From positions 38,477 through 102,476 of the forward strand of contig CABYRL010000004.1 in the NCBI GenBank assembly GCA_902521465.1: DNA of 64,000 nt, read 5' to 3'. Below the pieces are notes generated by a model, which worked only from the letters and a program-made list of their open reading frames with translations, did not search any database and was not told the origin of the DNA. The position numbers and the translations under genes are program-made. This stretch comes from an uncultured Alphaproteobacteria bacterium. Its GTDB lineage: Bacteria; Pseudomonadota; Alphaproteobacteria; HIMB59. Numbering within the stretch: the first letter of the stretch is position 1; every line of letters starts with the position of its first letter. Below, piece by piece: positions 30,864-43,918 of the stretch.

Positions 30864-33800
30864 ATGCCACTTAGCTTTACAGAAAAAAAACGAATTCGAT
30901 ATTCATTTGGAAAAATCGGTAAAACGATTGAGGTTCCGAATTTAGTTGATATTCAAAAAATTTCCTACGATAAGTTCCTTCAATTAGGAAAGTCAGTAGA
31001 GAACCGTTCAAACACAGGCTTGCAAGAAGTCTTTAATTCTGTCTTTCCCATAAAAGACTATGCAGGTAAATCTGAACTTCACTATATTGACTATTATCTT
31101 GATAATCCTAAGTACGATGTAGATGAGTGTAGAAGAAAGGGCTTAACCTTTTCCGCCTCACTCATGGTTACATTTCGACTAATAATATGGGATATCAATG
31201 AAGAAACTGAGGAAAAATCACTAAGGGATATTAAAGAACAAGTAGTTTATTTAGGTGATTTACCCTTGATGACAAATAATGGTACGTTCGTCGTTAATGG
31301 AACTGAAAGAGTTGTTGTAAGTCAATTACATAGGTCACCTGGTGTTTTTTTTGACCATGATGAGGGTAAAACGCATGCAAGTGGTAAGGTCTTGTATAAT
31401 GCAAGAATTATCCCCTACAGAGGTTCCTGGTTAGATTTTGAATTTGACCACAAAGATAACCTTTTCTTTAGAATTGATAGAAAAAAGAAAATGATATCGA
31501 CCACTATTTTACAAGCACTACCATCAAAGGCTTCAGAAAAGTACCTACAAGAATGTAAACAAAATAAAGTTGAGCCAGATATTTATAAAATTTCTGGTAT
31601 GACCTCAGAGGAAATTTTAACATATTTTTATAAGACTTTTAATTTTAAGAAAAATAAAGATGGATGGATTGTTAATTTAGACTTAAACAAATTTAAATAT
31701 AAAAATTTACCATTTAACCTAGTAGACCCAAGTACTAAAGAAGTAGTAGCATTTAAAGATATTAAATTATCTTTAAAGTTACTAAAAGAAATCAAAGAAA
31801 AAAAAATAAATAAATTTCTTTTCAAGCAAGAGGATTTATATGGTTTTTATTTATCAAACGATATTGTTAATTATGATAATGGGTTAGTTTATGCAGAGGC
31901 AGGTACTTTATTGAGTGAAGAGTTTTTTAATAGACTCGAAGAATTATCAATAAATGAATTCTCTGTCATAAATGCCAATCAAGCTACTGGTAACTTAGGT
32001 GTTATAAATTCACTTGTCGCTGATAAAAACAATTCTCGAGAAGAGGCTCTTTTTGATATTTTTAAAATTTTAAGACCAGGTGAACCACCAACATTAGAGG
32101 CAAGTAACTTTTTATTTCAAAACATGTTTTTTAGTGAAGATAGATATGACTTATCTGAAGTAGGAAGAGTAAAATTAAACACCTATTTATCCTTAGATAA
32201 GGATAATAAAGCAAGAATTTTAAGTAAATCTGATATTCTTGCCGTTGCAAAAAAACTTTTTGATATGAAAACAGATAGTGCGGGTAAAGATGATATAGAT
32301 CACTTAGGAAACAGACGCGTTCGCTCAGTCGGAGAGCTAATTGAAAACCAATATAGAATTGGATTAGTAAGAATGGAGCGAGCTATTAGAGAAAAAATGG
32401 GAACAGTTGATATTGAGTCGATTATGCCACAAGATCTAGTCAATTCTAAACCTATACAAACCGTTTTGAAAGAATTTACTGGAACGAGCCAATTAAGTCA
32501 GTTTATGGACCAGACAAATCCATTAAGTGAGATTACGCATAAAAGAAGAATTTCTGCATTAGGCCCAGGTGGACTGACTAGAGAGAGAGCAGGTTTTGAG
32601 GTAAGAGACGTTCATACTACTCACTACGGTAGAATATGTCCAATCGAAACACCTGAAGGTTCTAACATTGGTCTTATAAACAGCCTTTCATCTTTTGCTA
32701 GAATTAATCAATATGGTTTCATTGAAACACCCTATAGAAAAATAGTTAAAGGCACTGTAACTGATGAGGTTCTTTATTTGAATGCTGATGAAGAGGAGAA
32801 TTACACAATTGCGCAAGCAAATAGCCCAATTAATGAAAAAGGTAAATTTGCAGAAGAACAAGTTAGTTGTAGAAGAAAAGGTGATTTTATTTTCTGTGAC
32901 TCATCTGAAATAGACTTCATGGATGTTAATCCACAACAATTAGTTTCAGTAGCTGCATCTTTAATTCCATTCTTGGAAAATGATGACGCAAATAGAGCTT
33001 TAATGGGTTCAAATATGATGAGACAAGCTGTTCCTCTTGTTAAAAGTGAAGCTCCTCTTGTTGGCACTGGATTTGAATCCAAAGTTGCAAGAGACAGTGG
33101 GGCTGTAGTGATTGCCAAAAATAGTGGCTATGTTCATCAGGTTGACTCATCACGAATAGTAATACGATCAGACTCAAAAAATATTAGCAAAGATAAAAGT
33201 GGAGTAGATATTTATAATTTAAAAAAGTTTCAAAGATCCAACCAAAGTACTGCAATTAATCAAAAACCAATTGTCAAAATAGGAGATTATGTTGAAAGAG
33301 GAGATATTATAGCCGATGGCCCTTCTACTGATTTAGGTGAACTGGCCTTAGGAAGAAATCTCCTAGTAGGTTTCATGCCTTGGAATGGATACAATTTTGA
33401 GGACTCCATAATAATGTCTGAAAGAGTTGTTCATGAAGATAGGTATACATCAATACATATTGAGGAATTTGAAGTCTTATGCAGAGATACTAAATTAGGT
33501 CCTGAAGAAATTACAAGAGATATGCCAAATGTCGGAGATGAAAGCATAACCAATCTTGATGAAGCAGGTATTGTTTATATTGGTTCTGAGGTAAAACCTG
33601 GAGACATCCTTGTTGGAAAGGTATCGCCAAAAGGAGACTCGCCAATCACACCAGAAGAAAAATTATTAAGAGCTATTTTTTCTGAAAAAGCAGCCGATGT
33701 TAAAGACACTTCATTAAGATTGCCAACTGGTTACTCAGGTGTAGTTGTTGATGTTCAAGTTTTAGTTAGAAGGGGCGTTGAAAAAGACGAGAGAACCATA

Positions 33801-35060
33801 GCCATCGAAAGAGTTGAGATAGACAGATTAGCTAAAGATAGAGATGATGAAAAAAATATTTTAGAAAACAATTATAAACAAAACCTTATTAGTATTTTTA
33901 AGAATAAAAATTCTAGTTTAAATATAGATGTTTTTACAAGAGGAAATAAAATTGAAGAAGATACTTTGAGTTCAAAATCTATTGAAATTTTGGAACAAAT
34001 TCAAGTTGATGATAGTGTTTCAATGGAAACATTTGCATCTCAGAAGAAAATCTTTAGCGACGCAGTAATTTTATTAGATAAAAAGTTTCAAAATAAAATA
34101 GAAAAAATTCAAAGTGGTGATGATTTATTACCTGGCGTTTTAAAAGTTGTTAAAGTTTTTGTTGCTGTAAAAAGAAAGCTACAAGCTGGTGATAAAATGG
34201 CTGGAAGGCATGGTAATAAAGGTGTTATTTCTAAGATAGTACCAATTGAAGACATGCCATTTTTAGAAGATGGCACCCCTGTAGATGTTTTACTAAATCC
34301 ATTAGGTGTTCCAAGTAGAATGAACATTGGACAAATATTAGAAACACATCTAGGTTGGGCAGCTTATGGTATCGGTAAACAAATTTCCAAAAGCCTAGAC
34401 ATGGCTAAAAAAGAAGGGAACATACTACAGTTAAAAGAGTCCCTATCAAATTTTTATGAGCAAAACAAAGACTCGAATGTTGAAATTACAAAAATGAACG
34501 ATGATCAGCTCGTTGAATTAGCAGGAAATTTAGAAAAAGGCGTTACCTTTGCTACACCTGTCTTTGATGGAACTAATACTACGGAAATTACAAATCTTCT
34601 CGACAAGGCAGGATTTGATAATAGCGGACAAGTCTATCTATATGATGGTAGATCAGGTGAGAGGTTTGAAAGAAAAGTAACAGTCGGTTACAAGTACATC
34701 TTAAAACTTCATCATTTAATTGATGACAAAATTCATGCTAGATCTATTGGTCCTTATAGTCTTGTTACACAACAGCCTTTAGGTGGTAAGGCTCAATTTG
34801 GTGGTCAAAGATTTGGTGAAATGGAAGTGTGGGCATTGGAGGCATATGGAGCATCTAATACTCTTCAAGAAATCTTAACTATTAAATCTGATGATGTAGC
34901 TGGTAGAACTAAAGTTTATGAAGCATTAATTAGAGGTGACTATAACTTTGAAAGTGGAATTCCTGAGTCTTTTCATGTTTTAGTTAAAGAACTTAAATCT
35001 CTTGGATTAAATGTTGAATTAATAGAAACAGATCCCACGGTAAATAGGGAGAGTGCATAA
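30864..35060 (+). CDS. rpoB: RNA polymerase beta subunit
   Basis: Beta subunit of core RNA polymerase, 1398 residues. The order of conserved blocks is intact: an N-terminal RIRYSFGK opening, the rifampicin region [42 protein letters not shown], the [15 protein letters not shown] segment, the lysine-rich active-site motif [20 protein letters not shown], and the C-terminal [24 protein letters not shown]. The stop overlaps the rpoC ATG by one base. The gene follows rplL after 24 bp in the standard order. Confidence 0.99.
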   Translation: MPLSFTEKKRIRYSFGKIGKTIEVPNLVDIQKISYDKFLQLGKSVENRSNTGLQEVFNSVFPIKDYAGKSELHYIDYYLDNPKYDVDECRRKGLTFSASLMVTFRLIIWDINEETEEKSLRDIKEQVVYLGDLPLMTNNGTFVVNGTERVVVSQLHRSPGVFFDHDEGKTHASGKVLYNARIIPYRGSWLDFEFDHKDNLFFRIDRKKKMISTTILQALPSKASEKYLQECKQNKVEPDIYKISGMTSEEILTYFYKTFNFKKNKDGWIVNLDLNKFKYKNLPFNLVDPSTKEVVAFKDIKLSLKLLKEIKEKKINKFLFKQEDLYGFYLSNDIVNYDNGLVYAEAGTLLSEEFFNRLEELSINEFSVINANQATGNLGVINSLVADKNNSREEALFDIFKILRPGEPPTLEASNFLFQNMFFSEDRYDLSEVGRVKLNTYLSLDKDNKARILSKSDILAVAKKLFDMKTDSAGKDDIDHLGNRRVRSVGELIENQYRIGLVRMERAIREKMGTVDIESIMPQDLVNSKPIQTVLKEFTGTSQLSQFMDQTNPLSEITHKRRISALGPGGLTRERAGFEVRDVHTTHYGRICPIETPEGSNIGLINSLSSFARINQYGFIETPYRKIVKGTVTDEVLYLNADEEENYTIAQANSPINEKGKFAEEQVSCRRKGDFIFCDSSEIDFMDVNPQQLVSVAASLIPFLENDDANRALMGSNMMRQAVPLVKSEAPLVGTGFESKVARDSGAVVIAKNSGYVHQVDSSRIVIRSDSKNISKDKSGVDIYNLKKFQRSNQSTAINQKPIVKIGDYVERGDIIADGPSTDLGELALGRNLLVGFMPWNGYNFEDSIIMSERVVHEDRYTSIHIEEFEVLCRDTKLGPEEITRDMPNVGDESITNLDEAGIVYIGSEVKPGDILVGKVSPKGDSPITPEEKLLRAIFSEKAADVKDTSLRLPTGYSGVVVDVQVLVRRGVEKDERTIAIERVEIDRLAKDRDDEKNILENNYKQNLISIFKNKNSSLNIDVFTRGNKIEEDTLSSKSIEILEQIQVDDSVSMETFASQKKIFSDAVILLDKKFQNKIEKIQSGDDLLPGVLKVVKVFVAVKRKLQAGDKMAGRHGNKGVISKIVPIEDMPFLEDGTPVDVLLNPLGVPSRMNIGQILETHLGWAAYGIGKQISKSLDMAKKEGNILQLKESLSNFYEQNKDSNVEITKMNDDQLVELAGNLEKGVTFATPVFDGTNTTEITNLLDKAGFDNSGQVYLYDGRSGERFERKVTVGYKYILKLHHLIDDKIHARSIGPYSLVTQQPLGGKAQFGGQRFGEMEVWALEAYGASNTLQEILTIKSDDVAGRTKVYEALIRGDYNFESGIPESFHVLVKELKSLGLNVELIETDPTVNRESA

Positions 35061-38000
35061 TGAAAGATCTAACTAATTTATTTAAAACTAACAATCAAAC
35101 TCTTAATTTTGACCAAATTAAGATTTCTGTCTCAAGCCCTGAGCAAATAAGGTCATGGTCTTTTGGTGAGATCAAAAAACCAGAGACAATTAATTACAGA
35201 ACTTTCAAGCCCGAAAGAGAAGGCTTGTTTTGTGCAAGAATTTTTGGACCAACAAAAGATTATGAGTGTTTGTGTGGAAAATACAAAAGAATGAAATTTA
35301 AGGGCATTACATGTGAAAAATGTGGAGTTGAAGTTACCCTCTCTAAAGTAAGAAGAGAGAGAATGGCTCATATTGAGTTAGCAGCACCTGTTGCACATAT
35401 TTGGTTTTTAAAATCATTACCAAGTAGAATTGGTCTTGCACTTGATATAACTTTAAAGAACCTTGAAAAAGTTTTGTATTTTGAAAGCCACATTGTAATT
35501 GACCCTTTAATGTCTGACTTAAGCCAAAATCAACTACTTACTGATGAAGAATTAGAGGAAGCTATTGATCAATTTGGTGAAGACTCCTTTAAGCATGGAA
35601 TTGGTGCGGAAGCTGTCCAGGAAATTTTATCTAAAATTGATTTAAAAGCTGAAATAGAAAAACTTGTTGAGGAAAGTGAAGCTACATCATCTGAAACTAA
35701 AAAGAAAAAAATTCTTAAAAGAATGAAAGTTATGGAAGGATTTAGAAACTCTAACATCAAACCTGAATGGATGGTTTTAAAAGTTTTGCCAGTTATTCCA
35801 CCAGAATTAAGGCCACTTGTGCCTTTAGAGGGTGGTCGTTTTGCAACATCAGATTTAAATGACTTGTATCGTAGAGTTATAAATAGAAACAATAGATTAA
35901 AAAGACTTTTAGATTTAAGAGCACCGGACATTATAGTTAGAAATGAAAAAAGAATGCTCCAGGAGTCTGTCGATGCTCTATTTGATAATGGAAGAAGAGG
36001 TAGAGTTATTACAAGTACTAATAAAAGACCCCTTAAATCCTTGTCTGAAATGTTGAAAGGTAAGCAGGGAAGATTTAGACAAAACTTATTAGGTAAAAGA
36101 GTTGATTACTCGGGTCGATCAGTAATAGTCGTAGGACCAGAATTAAAACTTCATCAATGTGGTCTTCCAAAAAAAATGGCTTTAGAGTTATTTAAACCAT
36201 TTATTTATAATAAACTTGAGTCTTATGGCTTTGCTTCAACACTTAAATCTGCCAGAAAAATGGTTGAGTCTGAGAGACCAGAGGTTTGGGATATACTCGA
36301 CGAAGTAATTAGAGAACACCCAATTCTTTTAAATAGAGCACCAACATTACATAGATTAGGAATTCAAGCATTTGAACCAATTTTAATTGAAGGTAAGGCC
36401 ATCCAGCTACATCCATTAGTTTGTACAGCATTTAATGCTGATTTTGATGGTGATCAGATGGCAGTTCACATACCTTTAAGTCTCGAAGCTCAATTAGAAG
36501 CAAGAGTTTTAATGATGAGCACTAATAACATTCTTTCACCTTCAAGTGGCAAACCGATTATCGTTCCAAGTCAAGATATAGTGTTGGGTATTTACTATTT
36601 ATCATTGATTAATGAAAAAGAGGAAGCTAAGAAATATTATTCTCATGTAGGCGAAGTAGAGTTCGCACTAGAAAATAAATCAATAGAATTACATACACCT
36701 ATTTTATATAGAACAAAAATATATAACCCTGATACAGATAGTTTTGATTATAAAAAATTTACCACATCTGCAGGTAGAGTAATTCTTTTTAAAACTGTAC
36801 CTGAAAATAAAAATTTACCTTTTGATGTTATTAATAAAGTTCTTACTAAAAAGGATATTAGTAATCTTTTGGATAACGTTTACAGATTTACAGGTCAAAA
36901 AGCGACCTGCATATTCGTTGATCAAATAATGAATGTAGGTTTTAAGTATGCTGCAAAAGCAGGTATTTCATTTGGAAAAGATGATTTAGTAATACCTGAG
37001 GAAAAGAATATTCTAATACAAGACACGCAAAAACAAGTTAATAGCCTTGAAAATCAATATCAAGAGGGTCTTATCACTGAAAGAGAAAAATATAATAAAG
37101 TTGTTGGCTTGTGGTCTACATGCACAGACAAAGTTGCAAAAGCAATGATGAAAACTGTTTCATCAAATAAAGATAGCCAAATTAACTCTGTGTATATTAT
37201 GGCAGACTCTGGTGCACGTGGTTCTGAGGCTCAGCTAAAGCAGTTGGCGGGTATGAGAGGTTTGATGGCAAGACCATCAGGAGAGATTATTGAAAATCCA
37301 ATTACATCTAACTTTAAAGATGGTTTAACAGTTCTTGAATATTTTAACTCTACTCACGGTGCTAGAAAAGGCTTAGCTGACACTGCTCTTAAAACAGCAA
37401 GTTCAGGTTATTTGACTAGAAGACTAGTTGATGTTGCTCAAGATTTAACAATTACATGTAAAGATTGCACATGTAAAAATGGTTTAACTGTTGACACTAT
37501 TTATGAGTCTGGTGAGGTCTCTATACCTTTGACTGAAAGAGTTTTTGGTAGATATCTTGCCGATGATGTTAAAAACAAAAAAGGTGATGTGATCATAAAA
37601 AATGACTCATACATTTCGCACGAAGAAATTGAATTATTAGAAAAAGAAAATATTACATCTGTCAGAATTAAATCACCAATCACTTGTGGAACAACACATG
37701 GTATTTGTGCTAAATCTTATGGAAGAGATTTGGCTAAAGGAGTACCTGTAAATACTGGCGAAGCAGTTGGTATTATTGCAGCTCAGTCAATTGGTGAGCC
37801 TGGCACTCAGTTAACAATGAGAACATTCCACGTTGGTGGTGTTGCTAGTTCCTCTGCTGAAAAGTCAAATTTTGAATCACCAAGCGATGGTAAAGTTAAA
37901 ATTAAAAATCTTAAATCTGTCGTAAATGGATCTGGAAATGAAATTATCATCAACAGAACCACTGAGCTTGAAATATTTGATAATAATAAAACACTAGTTT

Positions 38001-39172
38001 CTTCATTTAGAGCCCCATATGGATCAACATTATTAGTAAAAAATGGCTCAGACGTAAAGCTGAATAGCTTATTACTTGAATGGGATCCTTATACTGTGCC
38101 TATCGTCGCTGAGGAAACTGGAAAATTAGATTTTAGCGATCTAGTTGAGGGTGTATCATTTATTGAGAAGTTTGATGAGACTACCGGTATCTCCTCAAAA
38201 GTAATAATTGATTGGAAAAGTTTTCAGGGAAAGCAAGATCTAAAACCACAGTTGTTAATAACAGATAAAGATGGCAACCCAATTAAATCAAAAAATTCAT
38301 CTACTTATGATTTAAGCGTTGGTATTGTTTTAAATATAGAAAAAGGGAAAGAAGTTAACGCTGGTGATGTAATAGCTAGGATACCAAGAGCTTCCTCAAA
38401 GACAAAAGATATTACAGGTGGATTACCAAGAGTTGCTGATATCTTTGAATCTAGAAAACCAAAGAATCCCGCTGTTCTAGCAGAAATATCAGGAACTATT
38501 GAATTTGGAAAAGACATTAAAAGTAAAAGAAGAATTATTATCAATCCTGAAGAAGGAGAGCCGGTAGAATTTTTAATACCAAAAGGAACTTATATATATT
38601 TTAATGAGGGAGATAAGGTAAACAAAGGTGATATGATTGTTGATGGGACTCCAGCCCCAACAGATATTTTAAATATTCTTGGAATTGAGGCCTTAGCTGA
38701 ATACATGGTAAGAGAAGTTCAAAAAGTTTATCGTTTACAAGGTGTTTTGATTGATGACAAGCACATAGAGTGTATTACACGTCAAATGTTACAAAAAGTT
38801 GAAGTAATCGATGCTGGTGACAGTGAATATTTAGTTGGTGACATAAAAGATAAAATAGAAGTAATAGAAAAGAATAGCGTATTAAAAAAAGAAGGTAAAA
38901 AAGAAGCTGATTATAAAATGATGATACTTGGAATTACAAAGGCGAGCCTCCAAACTAATTCCTTTATCTCAGCAGCTTCTTTCCAAGAAACAACAAGAGT
39001 TCTTACCGAGGCAGCTATTAATGGAAAAGTTGATAAATTAACTGGCCTTAAAGAAAATGTCATTGTTGGTAAACTAATTCCTGCTGGAACAGGTAACGTT
39101 ATTAGAGCTCTTCGAAAAGAGGCTAAAATCCGCGATAATTCTCTATTAAAACAGCTAGAAAACTCTAAATAG
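35060..39172 (+). CDS. rpoC: RNA polymerase beta' subunit
   Basis: Catalytic beta' subunit, 1370 residues. The N-terminal zinc-binding [20 protein letters not shown], the [21 protein letters not shown] switch region, the active-site metal motif [13 protein letters not shown] (about residue 460), the bridge helix/trigger loop region [24 protein letters not shown], and a second zinc site [14 protein letters not shown] are visible. The C-terminal rudder and DPBB parts end with [12 protein letters not shown]. It overlaps rpoB by one base. A promoter for rpsL lies directly after its stop. Confidence 0.99.
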   Translation: MKDLTNLFKTNNQTLNFDQIKISVSSPEQIRSWSFGEIKKPETINYRTFKPEREGLFCARIFGPTKDYECLCGKYKRMKFKGITCEKCGVEVTLSKVRRERMAHIELAAPVAHIWFLKSLPSRIGLALDITLKNLEKVLYFESHIVIDPLMSDLSQNQLLTDEELEEAIDQFGEDSFKHGIGAEAVQEILSKIDLKAEIEKLVEESEATSSETKKKKILKRMKVMEGFRNSNIKPEWMVLKVLPVIPPELRPLVPLEGGRFATSDLNDLYRRVINRNNRLKRLLDLRAPDIIVRNEKRMLQESVDALFDNGRRGRVITSTNKRPLKSLSEMLKGKQGRFRQNLLGKRVDYSGRSVIVVGPELKLHQCGLPKKMALELFKPFIYNKLESYGFASTLKSARKMVESERPEVWDILDEVIREHPILLNRAPTLHRLGIQAFEPILIEGKAIQLHPLVCTAFNADFDGDQMAVHIPLSLEAQLEARVLMMSTNNILSPSSGKPIIVPSQDIVLGIYYLSLINEKEEAKKYYSHVGEVEFALENKSIELHTPILYRTKIYNPDTDSFDYKKFTTSAGRVILFKTVPENKNLPFDVINKVLTKKDISNLLDNVYRFTGQKATCIFVDQIMNVGFKYAAKAGISFGKDDLVIPEEKNILIQDTQKQVNSLENQYQEGLITEREKYNKVVGLWSTCTDKVAKAMMKTVSSNKDSQINSVYIMADSGARGSEAQLKQLAGMRGLMARPSGEIIENPITSNFKDGLTVLEYFNSTHGARKGLADTALKTASSGYLTRRLVDVAQDLTITCKDCTCKNGLTVDTIYESGEVSIPLTERVFGRYLADDVKNKKGDVIIKNDSYISHEEIELLEKENITSVRIKSPITCGTTHGICAKSYGRDLAKGVPVNTGEAVGIIAAQSIGEPGTQLTMRTFHVGGVASSSAEKSNFESPSDGKVKIKNLKSVVNGSGNEIIINRTTELEIFDNNKTLVSSFRAPYGSTLLVKNGSDVKLNSLLLEWDPYTVPIVAEETGKLDFSDLVEGVSFIEKFDETTGISSKVIIDWKSFQGKQDLKPQLLITDKDGNPIKSKNSSTYDLSVGIVLNIEKGKEVNAGDVIARIPRASSKTKDITGGLPRVADIFESRKPKNPAVLAEISGTIEFGKDIKSKRRIIINPEEGEPVEFLIPKGTYIYFNEGDKVNKGDMIVDGTPAPTDILNILGIEALAEYMVREVQKVYRLQGVLIDDKHIECITRQMLQKVEVIDAGDSEYLVGDIKDKIEVIEKNSVLKKEGKKEADYKMMILGITKASLQTNSFISAASFQETTRVLTEAAINGKVDKLTGLKENVIVGKLIPAGTGNVIRALRKEAKIRDNSLLKQLENSK

Positions 39173-39175
39173 ATG

Positions 39176-39204
39176 TTGACTATACATAATACTATAAATA
39201 TATT
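39176..39204 (+). promoter_or_regulatory. Promoter of rpsL-rpsG-fusA and downstream genes
   Basis: TTGACT (39176-39181), a 17 bp spacer and TATATT (39199-39204): both boxes match consensus at 5 of 6 positions with ideal spacing, in the only gap (41 bp) between rpoC and rpsL. The -10 box ends 9 bp before the rpsL ATG (39214), so the mRNA would have a leader of 0-4 bases. No Shine-Dalgarno is present. Confidence 0.65.
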
Positions 39205-39213
39205 CTGCGAACT

Positions 39214-39588
39214 ATGCCGACCATAAACCAATTAGTTAGGAAATCGAGAGAGAAAGTCTCAAAGAGAAATAAAGTTCCTGCTCTTAAGTCATGTCCTCAG
39301 AAAAGGGGCGTATGTCTTAGAGTTTACACAACAACTCCTAAAAAACCTAACTCAGCCTTAAGAAAGGTTGCAAGAGTCAAACTTACAAACGGACAAGAAG
39401 TTACAGCATACATTCCAGGTGAAGGACATAATTTACAGGAACACTCTGTAGTGTTAATTCGTGGAGGAAGAGTTAAAGACTTACCAGGTGTAAGATACCA
39501 TATAATTAGAGGAACTTTGGATACCCAAGGTCTTGAAAAAAGAAGACAACGTAGATCAAAATACGGTGCAAAAAGGCCAAAAAATTAA
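39214..39588 (+). CDS. rpsL: 30S ribosomal protein S12
   Basis: Decoding-centre protein. Conserved stretches: [14 protein letters not shown], a [29 protein letters not shown] loop with the streptomycin-relevant Lys residues, and [29 protein letters not shown]. It has 124 residues. It is the first gene after a promoter located so close that translation is probably leaderless. rpsG follows after 10 bp. Confidence 0.99.
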   Translation: MPTINQLVRKSREKVSKRNKVPALKSCPQKRGVCLRVYTTTPKKPNSALRKVARVKLTNGQEVTAYIPGEGHNLQEHSVVLIRGGRVKDLPGVRYHIIRGTLDTQGLEKRRQRRSKYGAKRPKN

Positions 39589-39598
39589 AATCTAAATC

Positions 39599-40072
39599 AT
39601 GTCAAGAAGAAGAGCAGCAGAGAAAAGGCAAGTATTACCAGATCCCATTTATAACAGTGTTGTTCTGAATAAGTTTATTAACGAGGTAATGGTAGGGGGT
39701 AAAAAAACAATAGCCCAAAAAATAGTATACGGTGCCCTAGATATCATTAAATCAAATAATCAAAGTGACGATCCCTTAGAATATTTTCAAAAATCCATTA
39801 ATAATGTCAAACCATCTGTTGAAGTTAAATCTAGAAGAGTAGGTGGAGCTACATATCAAGTACCAATGGAAGTGAGAAGCACTAGAGCTCAAGCACTAGC
39901 ATTTAAATGGATATTAACTAATTCAAAAAAACGAAACGAAAAAACCCAAAGAGAGAGGTTAGCAAATGAACTTATAGATGCTTTTGAAAATAAAGGCAAC
40001 TCTGTAAAGAAAAAAGATGAAGTTCATAAAATGGCAGAAGCTAACAGAGCATTCGCTCATTACAGGTGGTAA
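39599..40072 (+). CDS. rpsG: 30S ribosomal protein S7
   Basis: Organises the 30S head by binding the 16S 3' domain. The opening [28 protein letters not shown] and the [12 protein letters not shown] and [15 protein letters not shown] motifs are typical. It has 157 residues, normal for alphaproteobacteria. Its last codons provide the GGTGG Shine-Dalgarno of fusA, which begins 2 bp after the stop. Confidence 0.99.
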   Translation: MSRRRAAEKRQVLPDPIYNSVVLNKFINEVMVGGKKTIAQKIVYGALDIIKSNNQSDDPLEYFQKSINNVKPSVEVKSRRVGGATYQVPMEVRSTRAQALAFKWILTNSKKRNEKTQRERLANELIDAFENKGNSVKKKDEVHKMAEANRAFAHYRW

Positions 40073-40074
40073 AA

Positions 40075-42138
40075 ATGGATTTAAGTAAATATAGAAATAT
40101 CGGAATTATGGCCCATATAGATGCTGGTAAAACTACAACTACTGAAAGGATTTTATACTATACAGGAAAGTCTCATAAAATAGGTGAAGTTCATGATGGT
40201 GCTGCAACAATGGATTGGATGGAACAAGAGCAAGAAAGAGGTATAACAATAACTTCAGCTGCCACAACCTGTTTTTGGAATGATCACAGAATAAATATTA
40301 TTGATACGCCGGGTCACGTTGATTTTACAATTGAAGTTGAGAGATCTTTAAGAGTTTTAGATGGAGCTGTTGCTTGTTTTGACGGTGTTGCAGGAGTTGA
40401 ACCACAATCGGAAACAGTTTGGAGACAAGCTGATAGATATAAAGTTCCAAGGATTTGTTTTTGTAATAAAATGGATAGACTTGGTGCAGATTTTGAGATG
40501 AATGTCCAATCTATCAAAGATAGATTGGGGGCTAATCCTCTTGTTTTGCAAATGGCAATTGGAAAAGAGGCAGATTTCAAAGGAGTTGTTGACCTAGTCA
40601 ATTTTAAATCAATTATTTGGAAAGACGATAGTCTTGGCGCCGAGTATGATGTTACTGATATTAGCGATGATTTAATAGAGGAAGCTAAGAAAAAAAGAGA
40701 AGAGTTAATAGAAAATGCAGTTGAAGCAGATGATAGAGCACTAGAGGACTACTTAGAGGGAAAAGAAATATCTGTTGATACTTTAAAAGCTTGTATAAGA
40801 AAAGGAACAATTGATTTTAAATTTGTTCCTGTTTTGTGTGGTACTGCTTTTAAAAATAAAGGTGTTCAACCATTACTTGATGCTGTTGTAGATTATTTAC
40901 CTTCTCCTAATGATATAGGTTTTGTTGAAGGAATAAAAGAAGGTTCAGATGATAAATTACAAATTCCTAATACCCCTGAAGAACCTTTTGCGGCTCTAGC
41001 ATTTAAAGTAGCAGCTGATCCTTTTGTTGGTCAAATAACTTTTTGTAGGCTTTATTGTGGAAACTTAAGTTCTGGATCAACAATATTAAATTCATCAAAA
41101 AATCAAAAAGAAAGAATTGGAAGAATGCTTTTAATGCATTCAAACACTAGAGAAGAAATTAAAGATGCAAAGGCAGGAGATATAGTAGCATTAGTTGGTT
41201 TGAAGAATGTCACTACTGGTGACACTTTATGTGATCCATCAAAAAAAGTTATCTTAGAAAAAATGGAATTCCCTGATCCTGTTATTGAAGTTGCAGTTGA
41301 GCCTAAAACAAAAGCTGACTATGAAAAAATGGGACAAGCCTTGGGAAGGTTAGCCCAAGAGGATCCAAGTTTTAGAGTTACTTCAGATGAAGAGTCTGGA
41401 CAGACAATTATTAAAGGTATGGGCGAACTTCATTTAGAAATTTTGGTTGATAGAATGAAAAGAGAATTCAAAGTTGAAGCAGATGTCGGAGCTCCTCAAG
41501 TTGCATATAGAGAGACAATCACTAAAGACGTCGAAGTAGATTATACACATAAAAAACAATCTGGTGGTGCTGGCCAATTTGCAAGAGTAAAAATGAAGTT
41601 CAAACCGTTAGAGAGAAATTCTGGTGTTAAATTTGTTAACACAGTAGTTGGAGGAAATATTCCTAAAGAATACATCCCCGGAGTAGAAAAAGGTATTAAT
41701 TTTGCCGCTCAAAATGGAGTGATAGCAGGTTATAACGTGATAGACTTTGAAGCAGAGGTTCATGATGGTGCTTTCCATGATGTTGACTCATCTGTATTGG
41801 CATTCGAGATAGCTTCAAGAGCTGCATTTAGAGAAGCTGTTGGAAAAGCTGGACCAAAATTACTTGAGCCAATGATGAAAGTTGAAGTAGTCACCCCAGA
41901 AGATTACATGGGCGATATTATTGGTGATTTAAATTCAAGAAGAGGTCAAATTGAAAAAATGGAAGACAGAGGTAATGCCAAAGTTGTATCGTCTGTAGTT
42001 CCTCTTGCTAATATGTTTGGTTATGTTAATAATCTACGCTCAATGAGCCAAGGAAGAGCAAGTTATACCATGTTATTCTCACACTATGATGTCGTACCTT
42101 CAAATGTTGAAGAGGAAATTAAATCTAAACTGGCATAA
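40075..42138 (+). CDS. fusA: Elongation factor G
   Basis: GTPase catalysing ribosomal translocation. G motifs: [26 protein letters not shown] and [10 protein letters not shown]. Domains II-V follow, with the domain IV loop [23 protein letters not shown] and the C-terminal [18 protein letters not shown]. The ATG at 40075 gives 687 residues and is preceded by GGTGG in the rpsG stop region; the alternative GTG at 40066 adds three residues and is less likely. rpsJ follows 2 bp downstream, with no tuf between. Confidence 0.99.
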   Translation: MDLSKYRNIGIMAHIDAGKTTTTERILYYTGKSHKIGEVHDGAATMDWMEQEQERGITITSAATTCFWNDHRINIIDTPGHVDFTIEVERSLRVLDGAVACFDGVAGVEPQSETVWRQADRYKVPRICFCNKMDRLGADFEMNVQSIKDRLGANPLVLQMAIGKEADFKGVVDLVNFKSIIWKDDSLGAEYDVTDISDDLIEEAKKKREELIENAVEADDRALEDYLEGKEISVDTLKACIRKGTIDFKFVPVLCGTAFKNKGVQPLLDAVVDYLPSPNDIGFVEGIKEGSDDKLQIPNTPEEPFAALAFKVAADPFVGQITFCRLYCGNLSSGSTILNSSKNQKERIGRMLLMHSNTREEIKDAKAGDIVALVGLKNVTTGDTLCDPSKKVILEKMEFPDPVIEVAVEPKTKADYEKMGQALGRLAQEDPSFRVTSDEESGQTIIKGMGELHLEILVDRMKREFKVEADVGAPQVAYRETITKDVEVDYTHKKQSGGAGQFARVKMKFKPLERNSGVKFVNTVVGGNIPKEYIPGVEKGINFAAQNGVIAGYNVIDFEAEVHDGAFHDVDSSVLAFEIASRAAFREAVGKAGPKLLEPMMKVEVVTPEDYMGDIIGDLNSRRGQIEKMEDRGNAKVVSSVVPLANMFGYVNNLRSMSQGRASYTMLFSHYDVVPSNVEEEIKSKLA

Positions 42139-42140
42139 TT

Positions 42141-42455
42141 ATGATAAATCAAAATATTAGAATAAGATTAAAATCATTTGATCATAATATTTTAGATAGA
42201 AGTTCAATTGATATTCTTCAGACAGCTAAAAGAACTGGTGCTAAAGTAATAGGGCCAATTCCCATGCCATCTAAAATTGAAAGAGTTACTGTAAATAAAT
42301 CCCCACATGTAGATAAAAAGAGTAGGGAGCAGTTTGAATTACGAACACACATTAGGATGATGGATATCATTGAACCTACACCACAAACAGTTGATGCACT
42401 TATGAAGCTTGACTTAGCATCTGGTGTTAATGTCGATATAAAAATAAAAAAATAA
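42141..42455 (+). CDS. rpsJ: 30S ribosomal protein S10
   Basis: 30S head protein, also NusE in antitermination complexes. The sequence [17 protein letters not shown] opens it, with [17 protein letters not shown] and [17 protein letters not shown]. It has 104 residues. It normally heads the S10 operon behind a long L4-regulated leader; here only 2 bp separate it from fusA, so str and S10 operons are merged. Confidence 0.98.
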   Translation: MINQNIRIRLKSFDHNILDRSSIDILQTAKRTGAKVIGPIPMPSKIERVTVNKSPHVDKKSREQFELRTHIRMMDIIEPTPQTVDALMKLDLASGVNVDIKIKK

Positions 42456-42461
42456 TTAATT

Positions 42462-43067
42462 ATGATCATCAGCACTAAAATTGGCCAAACTTCATTTGTT
42501 AATGAAAACGGTACTAGAGTTTCTGCAACAGTTCTTGATTACAATAGTTGTACTGTTGTTGGTAATAGAACTATTGATAGAGACGGTTATCTTGCAAATA
42601 TTATAGGTTTTCTTAAACCAAAAAAACTTAATAAACCTCAATTAAAAGAATTCAATAAATTAAATCTAGAGCCAAAAAAAATAATTAAAGAACAAAGAAT
42701 AAAGTCTGACGAGGAACTACTAGAGGTTGGCTCTTCGATTGATCCTAAATTTAAAGTTGGTGATAGAGTCTCAGTTCAGTCAAAATCAACTGGTAAAGGT
42801 TTTGCCGGTGCTATGAAGAGACACAATTTTAGTGGTATGAGAGCAACACATGGTGTTTCTATCTCTCATAGAGCTCATGGTTCAACAGGTCAAAATCAGA
42901 ATCCAGGTAAGGTGTTCAAAGGAAAAAAAATGGCTGGTCATTTAGGTGATCAATTAACAACTACTAAAAACTTAGAGGTGCTTTTAATTGATCAAGATAA
43001 TAAATTGATATTTATCAAAGGATCTGTTCCTGGAAAAAATAAATCTATAGTGAGGATTTTTAAATAA
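42462..43067 (+). CDS. rplC: 50S ribosomal protein L3
   Basis: Early assembly protein near the peptidyl-transferase centre. The conserved extension [50 protein letters not shown] is recognisable (residues about 110-160, key G-Q-N-Q-x-P core, whose Gln is the usual methylation site). It has 201 residues. rplD starts directly after its stop. Confidence 0.96.
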   Translation: MIISTKIGQTSFVNENGTRVSATVLDYNSCTVVGNRTIDRDGYLANIIGFLKPKKLNKPQLKEFNKLNLEPKKIIKEQRIKSDEELLEVGSSIDPKFKVGDRVSVQSKSTGKGFAGAMKRHNFSGMRATHGVSISHRAHGSTGQNQNPGKVFKGKKMAGHLGDQLTTTKNLEVLLIDQDNKLIFIKGSVPGKNKSIVRIFK

Positions 43068-43634
43068 ATGTTTGAGCAAATTACACTAAAAGATAAAAAT
43101 ATATCGGAAAAAGCTTTACATTTATCATTACAAAAAATCTATTCCCATAAACAAGGAAATAATCACAGTCTTGATAGATCTGAAGTTGCTGGCTCAGGTA
43201 AAAAACTTTTTAAACAAAAAGGAACTGGAAATGCAAGAGCTGGTAACAAAAAAACAACTCAAAGAAGAGGCGGAGGAAAAGCTTTTGGGCCAAAATTTCA
43301 CGTGGTTTCTTATAAAGTAAATAAAAAAGTCAAAAAAAGCGCCATAGTTTCATCAATAGTTAGTAAAAGTAATAATAAATCACTCTTTGTTTTTGATGAG
43401 GAAAAATTAGATGAAAAAAATATCTCTGATTTGTTAAAAAAAAACCCAAACAAAATGATTATTTTTGTTCTTAGTAATATAACTGAAAATAAATTGATTA
43501 TTAAATTTCAAAACTACAAAAAAATATACTTTCTCTCAGATAAAAGTTATTCAGTCCATACAGCATTAAAATCAGATATGGTTTTATTTTCAAAAAAATC
43601 AACAATTTATAACTCATATATAGGTAATATTTAA
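43068..43634 (+). CDS. rplD: 50S ribosomal protein L4
   Basis: L4 lines the exit tunnel with its long loop, seen here as EVAGSGKKLFKQKGTGNARAGNKKTTQRRGGGKAFGPKFH (about residues 42-82). The flanking globular parts are short and diverged. It has 188 residues against about 200-206 usually. In E. coli L4 also represses its own operon through the S10 leader, which is missing here. Confidence 0.94.
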   Translation: MFEQITLKDKNISEKALHLSLQKIYSHKQGNNHSLDRSEVAGSGKKLFKQKGTGNARAGNKKTTQRRGGGKAFGPKFHVVSYKVNKKVKKSAIVSSIVSKSNNKSLFVFDEEKLDEKNISDLLKKNPNKMIIFVLSNITENKLIIKFQNYKKIYFLSDKSYSVHTALKSDMVLFSKKSTIYNSYIGNI

Positions 43635-43635
43635 A

Positions 43636-43917
43636 ATGGACCTTAGTTTAATTAAAAAACCTGTCATTACAGAAAAATCTACAGCTAATGCTCAATTTAA
43701 TAAGTACATATTTGAAGTCCGAAACGATGCAAATAAAATTAATATAAAAAAGACAATAGAGGATATATATAAAGTTAAAGTTCAAAAGCTAAATAGTTTA
43801 AATGTTAAGAGCAAACCCAAAGTATTTAAGGGTCAAAGAGGCACAAGATCAGAGCTTAAAAGAGTGATAGTTACTCTTAAAGAGGGTAACACCATAGATA
43901 TGAGTGGTAAGGTATAA
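43636..43917 (+). CDS. rplW: 50S ribosomal protein L23
   Basis: Sits at the tunnel exit, docking signal recognition particle and trigger factor. Typical segments are [23 protein letters not shown], the basic loop [16 protein letters not shown], and a short C-terminus. It has 93 residues. The rplB ATG follows its stop by 1 bp. Confidence 0.96.
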   Translation: MDLSLIKKPVITEKSTANAQFNKYIFEVRNDANKINIKKTIEDIYKVKVQKLNSLNVKSKPKVFKGQRGTRSELKRVIVTLKEGNTIDMSGKV

Positions 43918-43918
43918 T

